Of a stretch of 19,803 nt of DNA, positions 15,716 to 19,803 are shown in pieces. The DNA comes from JBKBXU01 sp046313675 (GTDB taxonomy: Bacteria; Bacteroidota; Bacteroidia; Cytophagales; Cytophagaceae): positions 1-19,803 of the forward strand of contig JBKBXU010000038.1 in assembly GCA_046313675.1 (NCBI GenBank), given 5' to 3'. A program made the position numbers and the translations under genes. How positions within the stretch are numbered: position 1 is the stretch's first letter; every line of letters begins with the position of its first letter. Under the pieces are notes generated by a model. The model made no database searches, was not told where the DNA came from, and saw only the letters and a list, made by a program, of their open reading frames with translations.

Positions 15716-15879
15716 TACGAGTTTTATTAAAATAATAAAGAAATGAGGTCATGAATTGTTTTAAATAATCTCGGCTCAGTTTAAATAAACATAGATTCTG
15801 GAAATAAGTGAACTTTTTTTACAACATTTTTTATGGCAGGCTATTCTTTTAATAAAGGGTTAATTTAAATGATAGGCTA

Positions 15880-16668
15880 ATGAAGAGTGTTCTAAAAAAT
15901 TTACTTCAAAGAGGAATGGGGTTTGATAATTATCTTTTCGGGTTTTCACTCTATAAGATCAGTACCTTAAGGTACGACCCCTCGGAGCGAGATTTTTATC
16001 ATTTTATGAAAATGTTACCTAAAGAGGGTATAGTATTAGATATTGGTGCGAATATTGGCCTAATGACCGTTTCTCTGGCCAGGGAAATCAAGGATTGTGA
16101 AGTTTATTCTTTTGAGCCAATTCCGGACAATTATAATGCTTTAAAAAGAATCACAGATTTTTATGGGGTAAAGAATGTAAAACTGTTTCCCATAGCCTTA
16201 GGCAATGAGGACAAAATTCTGGACATGGTCATGCCTGTTAAGGATAGTGTGAAAATGCAGGGCTTATGCCACGTTATTGATGAAAGTATACCGAAGGTCA
16301 GTAAGGGTAAAAAATTCTCGATACCTTCCAAGATGCTTGATAACATGGATTGCATTAAAAATTGTTGCAAGCCTATAACCGGTATTAAAATCGATGTCGA
16401 GCATTTTGAGTGGGCTGTATTAGAGGGTGGAAGAGAAATAATCAAGAAATATAAACCTCTTATTTACTGTGAGCTGGCAGATAATATGAACCGGGTCAAG
16501 AGCCTGATGCTCCTGGAGGAGCTAGGGTATAAAGCAAAGATCCTGGTGGATGGTAAATTGGAGAATTTTGATAAAGAGAAACATAAGAAAGTTAATTTCT
16601 TTTTTGTCCCTGATGGGGTAAGTGATGATACAGCTGTGGCTGAAGATGTCACAAGCATTGATGTATAA
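15880..16668 (+). CDS. FkbM family SAM-dependent methyltransferase
   Basis: This 262-residue protein is a class I S-adenosylmethionine methyltransferase of the FkbM type, typically an O-methyltransferase acting on sugars or polyketides. The SAM-binding motif I LDIGANIG is at residues 53-60, followed by the acidic end of beta-2 in YSFEPIPDNYNAL (about 75-87), then LFPIALGNEDK, and the FkbM signature IKIDVEHFEWAVLEGG (170-185, Asp172), followed by KPLIYCELAD. The C-terminus (after about 245) is an acidic tail (DDTAVAEDV). No glycosyltransferase or polysaccharide genes are adjacent, so the acceptor is unknown. It is a single gene: divergent DoxX upstream, strong terminator downstream, then the cbb3 operon on the same strand. 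Confidence 0.87.
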   Translation: MKSVLKNLLQRGMGFDNYLFGFSLYKISTLRYDPSERDFYHFMKMLPKEGIVLDIGANIGLMTVSLAREIKDCEVYSFEPIPDNYNALKRITDFYGVKNVKLFPIALGNEDKILDMVMPVKDSVKMQGLCHVIDESIPKVSKGKKFSIPSKMLDNMDCIKNCCKPITGIKIDVEHFEWAVLEGGREIIKKYKPLIYCELADNMNRVKSLMLLEELGYKAKILVDGKLENFDKEKHKKVNFFFVPDGVSDDTAVAEDVTSIDV

Positions 16669-16696
16669 GAAATAATACTAAATGTATTTTAATATC

Positions 16697-16733
16697 AGAG
16701 GTGTATAGGTTTTTCTTATACACCTCTTTTTTT
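16697..16733 (+). terminator. Intrinsic terminator after FkbM gene
   Basis: A perfect 11-bp stem (AGAGGTGTATA / TATACACCTCT) with a nine-base loop runs directly into seven T residues, 28 bases after the methyltransferase stop. It isolates that gene from the cbb3 operon. Confidence 0.85.
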
Positions 16734-16760
16734 GACGGATGTGTCATTTTTTTTGAAAAC

Positions 16761-16772
16761 TGATTTATATCA
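16761..16772. promoter_or_regulatory. Candidate FNR/CRP-family operator upstream of cbb3 operon
   Basis: TGATTTATATCA is a perfect dyad with TGAT and ATCA half-sites four bases apart, the core of the FNR consensus TTGAT-N4-ATCAA; the outermost base differs on each side. Its centre lies about 78 bases before the ccoS start. A -7-like TATTTTTC (16795-16802, one mismatch to TAnnTTTG) would put the dyad near -40, the position of an activating class II site. cbb3 oxidases are commonly under FNR-type control. Confidence 0.45.
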
Positions 16773-16794
16773 TCATTTCCTCTATCTCCAGTCA

Positions 16795-16802
16795 TATTTT
16801 TC
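16795..16802 (+). promoter_or_regulatory. Possible -7 element of cbb3 operon promoter
   Basis: TATTTTTC matches seven of eight TAnnTTTG positions, with the final G replaced by C. No -33 TTG is present at the expected distance, as might be expected if the upstream dyad binds an activator. The predicted leader to ccoS is about 38 bases. Confidence 0.25.
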
Positions 16803-16843
16803 CGAGGATTTTAGGGCGTTTTTTGTAGAAAATAAAGTGCCCT

Positions 16844-17029
16844 ATGAGTGTAATTTTCATCCTTATTATGATAAGTCTCTTAGTAGCAGGTAGTTTTTTA
16901 GGAGCCTTCCTTTGGGCGCTTAAAAGCGGCCAGTTCGATGACGATTATACCCCTTCTGTAAGAATATTATTTGACGATAATAAATCCAAACCAAGCAAAT
17001 CACATATCAATAAGAAGTCATGCAATTAG
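16844..17029 (+). CDS. ccoS: cbb3-type cytochrome oxidase assembly protein CcoS
   Basis: CcoS is a small membrane protein needed for maturation of cbb3 oxidase, where studied examples are required for cofactor insertion into CcoN. This 61-residue copy has one N-terminal membrane helix (IFILIMISLLVAGSFLGAFL, about residues 4-23) and then the family signature WALKSGQFDDDYTPSVRILF (24-43). The remainder is a Lys/Ser-rich tail. Its last ten bases overlap the start of the fused ccoNO gene, so translation is probably coupled. It is the first gene of the operon. In many bacteria a copper-ATPase gene (ccoI) precedes ccoS; here an unrelated methyltransferase and its terminator do. Confidence 0.92.
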   Translation: MSVIFILIMISLLVAGSFLGAFLWALKSGQFDDDYTPSVRILFDDNKSKPSKSHINKKSCN

Positions 17030-19191
17030 AAAAAGATCAGGAACAATGGGTGATCAGTAATGTAGATCATGAGATCATCTACTACGACAATAAAATTGTC
17101 CGAAATTTTGCTGTGGCAACAGCAGTATGGGGAATTGTCGGCATGTTGGTCGGTTTGACCATCGCTTTACAGTTGGTCTATCCGGTTTTAAACTTTTCGG
17201 AGTTTACAACTTTTGGAAGGTTAAGGCCACTGCACACCAATGCGGTTATTTTTGCATTTGTAGGTAATGGTATTTTCGTGGGGGTTTATTATTCTCTTCA
17301 GAGGCTCTGTAAAACACGTATGTACAGCGACCTGTTGAGTAATATCAACTTTTGGGGCTGGCAGCTCATCATTGTGGCAGCTGCGATTACGCTTCCTTTA
17401 GGGCTTACGACCAGTAAGGAATATGCTGAGTTGGAATGGCCGATTGATATTGCCATCACGCTTATTTGGGTGGTGTTTGGCTATAATATGTTTGCAACCA
17501 TTCTGAAAAGAAGGGAAAAGCATATGTATGTCGCAATATGGTTTTACATAGCCACATTTGTTACGGTAGCTGTGCTCCATTTGGTAAACTCATTTGGGAT
17601 TCCTGTAACGTTTATGAAAAGCTACTCCTGGTATGCAGGGGTTCAGGATGCCTTGGTGCAATGGTGGTACGGGCATAATGCGGTAGCATTTTTCCTTACA
17701 ACTCCATTTCTTGGCCTCATGTATTATTTTGTTCCCAAAGCTGCCAACAGGCCGGTTTATTCATACAGGCTCTCCATTATTCACTTTTGGGCTTTAATAT
17801 TTATTTATATCTGGGCTGGGCCACATCATTTGCTTTATACCTCTTTGCCTGACTGGGCTCAGTCTTTAGGTGTGGTATTTTCTATTATGCTTATTGCTCC
17901 ATCCTGGGGTGGTATGATCAATGGCTTGTTGACGTTAAGAGGAGCCTGGGATAAGGTGCGCGAGGATCCGGTTCTTAAGTTTATGGTAGTGGCGATTACT
18001 GCCTATGGTATGGCTACTTTCGAAGGCCCTATGCTTTCATTAAAGAATGTTAATGCAATAGCTCACTTTACAGACTGGGTGGTTGCTCACGTTCATGTGG
18101 GTGGCTTGGGATGGAATGGCTTCCTTGTTTTTGGTATGCTTTACTGGTTGGTGCCAAAGCTGTATCAAAAGGAACTTCATTCAGTAAAACTGGCCAACTT
18201 CCATTTCTGGATTGGGACTTTAGGAATTATTTTCTATGCCCTTCCTATGTATTGGGCCGGATTTGCCCAAAGCTTAATGTGGAAAGAGTTTACTGCTGAT
18301 GGATTCCTTGTTTATGGTAATTTCCTTGAGACGGTTACTCAAATCAGGCCTATGTATATGCTAAGGGCTTTTGGTGGCGCACTATTTATAATTGGTACTA
18401 TAGTAATGTGCTATAATTTATATATGACTGCCAAGGGAGGCACTTTACTTGCGAATGAACCGGCTCAGGTTCCGGCAAAGAAAGAAGAAGAAGTACACGC
18501 TAAAGAGCATTGGCACCGCATGATAGAACGCAGGCCTACGCAGATGCTTATTCTTAGCTTGATTGTAATTCTTATTGGTGGATTGGTGGAAATGGTTCCA
18601 ACCTTCCTGGTAAAGTCAAATGTTCCGACCATAGCCAGTGTAATGCCTTATACTTCGCTGGAGCTTGAAGGTAGAGACCTTTATATAAAGGAGGGTTGTA
18701 ATAACTGTCATTCACAAATGGTAAGGCCTTTCCGGTCGGAAACAGAACGTTACGGAGAGTATTCCAAGGCAGGGGAGTTTGTATATGACCACCCATTCCT
18801 TTGGGGTTCAAAACGTACCGGTCCTGATTTACATAGGATTGGAGGTAAGTATCCTGATTCCTGGCATTATACACACATGATCGATCCTGAATCCATGTCA
18901 GCAAATACCATTATGCCGGCTTACCCATGGATGGCGACCAATGTGCTGGATACATCTTCTACGGCTGTAAAAATTAAGGCTATGAGAACATTAGGTGTTC
19001 CGTATCCTGAAGGTTATGAAAATATAGCTGTTGCGGAGCTTCAAAAGCAGGCAGATAAAATTGCTGCAGGATTAAATGAGAAAGGCTTTAGAGTGACTAG
19101 TGATAAGGAAATTATTGCCCTTATTGCTTACCTGCAAAGGTTAGGGATAGACATCAAAGCCGGGAAAAATAATCATGAAACAGAAAACTAA
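17020..19191 (+). CDS. ccoNO: Fused cbb3-type cytochrome c oxidase subunits I and II (CcoN-CcoO)
   Basis: This 723-residue fusion is the catalytic core of a high-affinity cbb3 oxidase that reduces O2 to water and pumps protons in the inner membrane. Residues 1 to about 480 are CcoN with about 12 helices. His72 (LRPLHTNAV) and His359 are likely low-spin heme ligands; His219 (YGHNAVAFF) with His269 and His270 (GPHHLLYTS) are the CuB ligands; and His357 (AHVHVGGLGWNG) is the likely high-spin heme ligand. A YSYRLSIIHFW helix holds the family's cross-linked Tyr region. A charged linker follows (about 485-505), then the CcoO anchor helix (509-531) and a c-type heme domain with CNNCH (560-564) and Met632 in IMPAYPW. 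The N-O fusion is common in Bacteroidota. It overlaps ccoS by ten bases and precedes ccoQ by six. Confidence 0.96.
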   Translation: MQLEKDQEQWVISNVDHEIIYYDNKIVRNFAVATAVWGIVGMLVGLTIALQLVYPVLNFSEFTTFGRLRPLHTNAVIFAFVGNGIFVGVYYSLQRLCKTRMYSDLLSNINFWGWQLIIVAAAITLPLGLTTSKEYAELEWPIDIAITLIWVVFGYNMFATILKRREKHMYVAIWFYIATFVTVAVLHLVNSFGIPVTFMKSYSWYAGVQDALVQWWYGHNAVAFFLTTPFLGLMYYFVPKAANRPVYSYRLSIIHFWALIFIYIWAGPHHLLYTSLPDWAQSLGVVFSIMLIAPSWGGMINGLLTLRGAWDKVREDPVLKFMVVAITAYGMATFEGPMLSLKNVNAIAHFTDWVVAHVHVGGLGWNGFLVFGMLYWLVPKLYQKELHSVKLANFHFWIGTLGIIFYALPMYWAGFAQSLMWKEFTADGFLVYGNFLETVTQIRPMYMLRAFGGALFIIGTIVMCYNLYMTAKGGTLLANEPAQVPAKKEEEVHAKEHWHRMIERRPTQMLILSLIVILIGGLVEMVPTFLVKSNVPTIASVMPYTSLELEGRDLYIKEGCNNCHSQMVRPFRSETERYGEYSKAGEFVYDHPFLWGSKRTGPDLHRIGGKYPDSWHYTHMIDPESMSANTIMPAYPWMATNVLDTSSTAVKIKAMRTLGVPYPEGYENIAVAELQKQADKIAAGLNEKGFRVTSDKEIIALIAYLQRLGIDIKAGKNNHETEN

Positions 19192-19197
19192 AAAACA

Positions 19198-19413
19198 ATG
19201 CTGAAATTCATAAAGTCACATATGTCAGAAATAGGCGGGATTGAAATATATCCCGTCATATCCTTTGTCATCTTTTTTTCATTCTTTGTTGTCATGCTTA
19301 TATGGGTATTTAAGGTAAACAAAGGATTTATTGATAAGATGAAGCAATTGCCTCTGGATGAGGATGATGCTTGTAAGGATTCTTCAAATAAAATGTATCA
19401 TTCTAAAATTTGA
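19198..19413 (+). CDS. ccoQ: CcoQ/FixQ-like cbb3 oxidase subunit
   Basis: This 71-residue protein has one membrane helix (VISFVIFFSFFVVMLIWVFK, about residues 20-39) and then an acidic tail with PLDEDD. This is the layout of CcoQ, a small non-catalytic subunit that stabilises the oxidase. Sequence similarity in this family is weak, so the call rests on size, topology and position between ccoNO and ccoP. It begins six bases after ccoNO, and the ccoP ATG follows four bases after its stop. Confidence 0.82.
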   Translation: MLKFIKSHMSEIGGIEIYPVISFVIFFSFFVVMLIWVFKVNKGFIDKMKQLPLDEDDACKDSSNKMYHSKI

Positions 19414-19417
19414 AAAA

Positions 19418-19803
19418 ATGGCTGTTAAATTAAATATGCTAAAGTCCTTCAGCTTACGGTTTTTACTGGCATTGTCCTTTTTCATTGTTCCAAAAGGCGC
19501 CATGGCTACAGAAATTGAGGAAGGAATAAGCCTCTCTTTTTCCAACCCAGTGGTATTACAAAGTATAATCCTGGTATTGATAATTTTTATCATACTGGTG
19601 CTTATTTATACCTTGGTGGCTTTTCAAACTTTCATGAAGAAGTTGATGAAGGAATTGCCTGAAAAAGCACTAGAGCCGTCAATGTCATGGTGGGAACAAC
19701 TGAAGTTAAAGATGACTGATGCTGTGCCTGTGGAACAGGAAGCAGTTGTTTTGACTGATCATGAATACGATGGAATCCGTGAACTTGACAATAATCTTCC
19801 GCC
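19418..19803 (+). CDS. ccoP: CcoP, cbb3 oxidase diheme subunit III, 3'-truncated by window edge
   Basis: The first 128 codons of ccoP are present; the frame runs off the right edge. CcoP carries two c-type hemes and passes electrons from cytochrome c to CcoO and CcoN. The visible part has an N-terminal hydrophobic stretch (about residues 11-30, ending MATEIEE), which may be a signal peptide or first helix. A second helix follows (about 48-69, SIILVLIIFIILVLIYTLVA), then a cytoplasmic linker with SMSWWEQLKLK, then HEYDGIRELDNNLPP, the family N-terminal signature that precedes the second anchor. The CxxCH heme motifs would lie beyond the window. The start ATG is four bases after the ccoQ stop. 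Confidence 0.93.
   Translation, partial: MAVKLNMLKSFSLRFLLALSFFIVPKGAMATEIEEGISLSFSNPVVLQSIILVLIIFIILVLIYTLVAFQTFMKKLMKELPEKALEPSMSWWEQLKLKMTDAVPVEQEAVVLTDHEYDGIRELDNNLP

Noticed and set aside
15186..15746. Plus-strand ORFs opposite the DoxX and 67-residue genes
   Set aside because: DoxX is unambiguous on the minus strand. The opposing frames have compositions typical of the complement of membrane helices.

Overview
The window looks like ordinary chromosomal DNA of a low-GC Bacteroidota bacterium, most likely a marine or soil member of the Cytophagales. The signs are a fused CcoN-CcoO oxidase subunit, a RecB-like/AddB-like helicase-nuclease pair, MEKHLA and SPW-repeat proteins, promoter elements of the Bacteroidota type TAnnTTTG, and mostly weak Shine-Dalgarno sequences. 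This placement is an inference from gene content; no rRNA or other phylogenetic marker is present. I saw no tRNA, insertion sequence, CRISPR array, phage gene or plasmid function, and no gene-free stretch exceeds 300 bases.

Layout. 1-4833 holds membrane and stress functions: the 3' part of a sodium:solute symporter; a convergent two-gene unit of a MEKHLA protein and an alkyltransferase-like (ATL) protein whose active-site Cys is Ala; an SPW-repeat membrane protein ending at a clear terminator; an MscS-type channel; and a convergent AI-2E-family membrane protein. 5029-11351 is the DNA-repair block: a small unknown protein, then an AddA-like helicase-nuclease and an AddB-like nuclease with a [4Fe-4S] cysteine set, 15 bases apart and presumably forming one double-strand-break resection enzyme.

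11608-14885 is a run of mostly single genes: a P-II signal protein, a probable outer-membrane barrel protein, a small membrane protein, a WbuC-type cupin followed by an overlapping 40-residue membrane ORF, a VOC-fold protein and a flavin-nucleotide-binding protein. Strong hairpins separate several of them. 15032-15715 is a DoxX gene with a small downstream partner on the minus strand, and 15880-16668 is an FkbM-type methyltransferase.

16844 to the right edge is a cbb3 cytochrome oxidase operon: ccoS, fused ccoNO, ccoQ and the start of ccoP, all closely packed. A TGAT-N4-ATCA dyad about 80 bases upstream of ccoS is a credible FNR/CRP-family site, which would fit oxygen-responsive control of this high-affinity oxidase.

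No clearly undescribed multi-gene system is visible. The best leads are the oxidase operator, the hairpin that ends one base before the wbuC start codon, the overlapping 40-codon membrane ORF, the AddB-like protein without a Walker A motif, and the MEKHLA-ATL pair.
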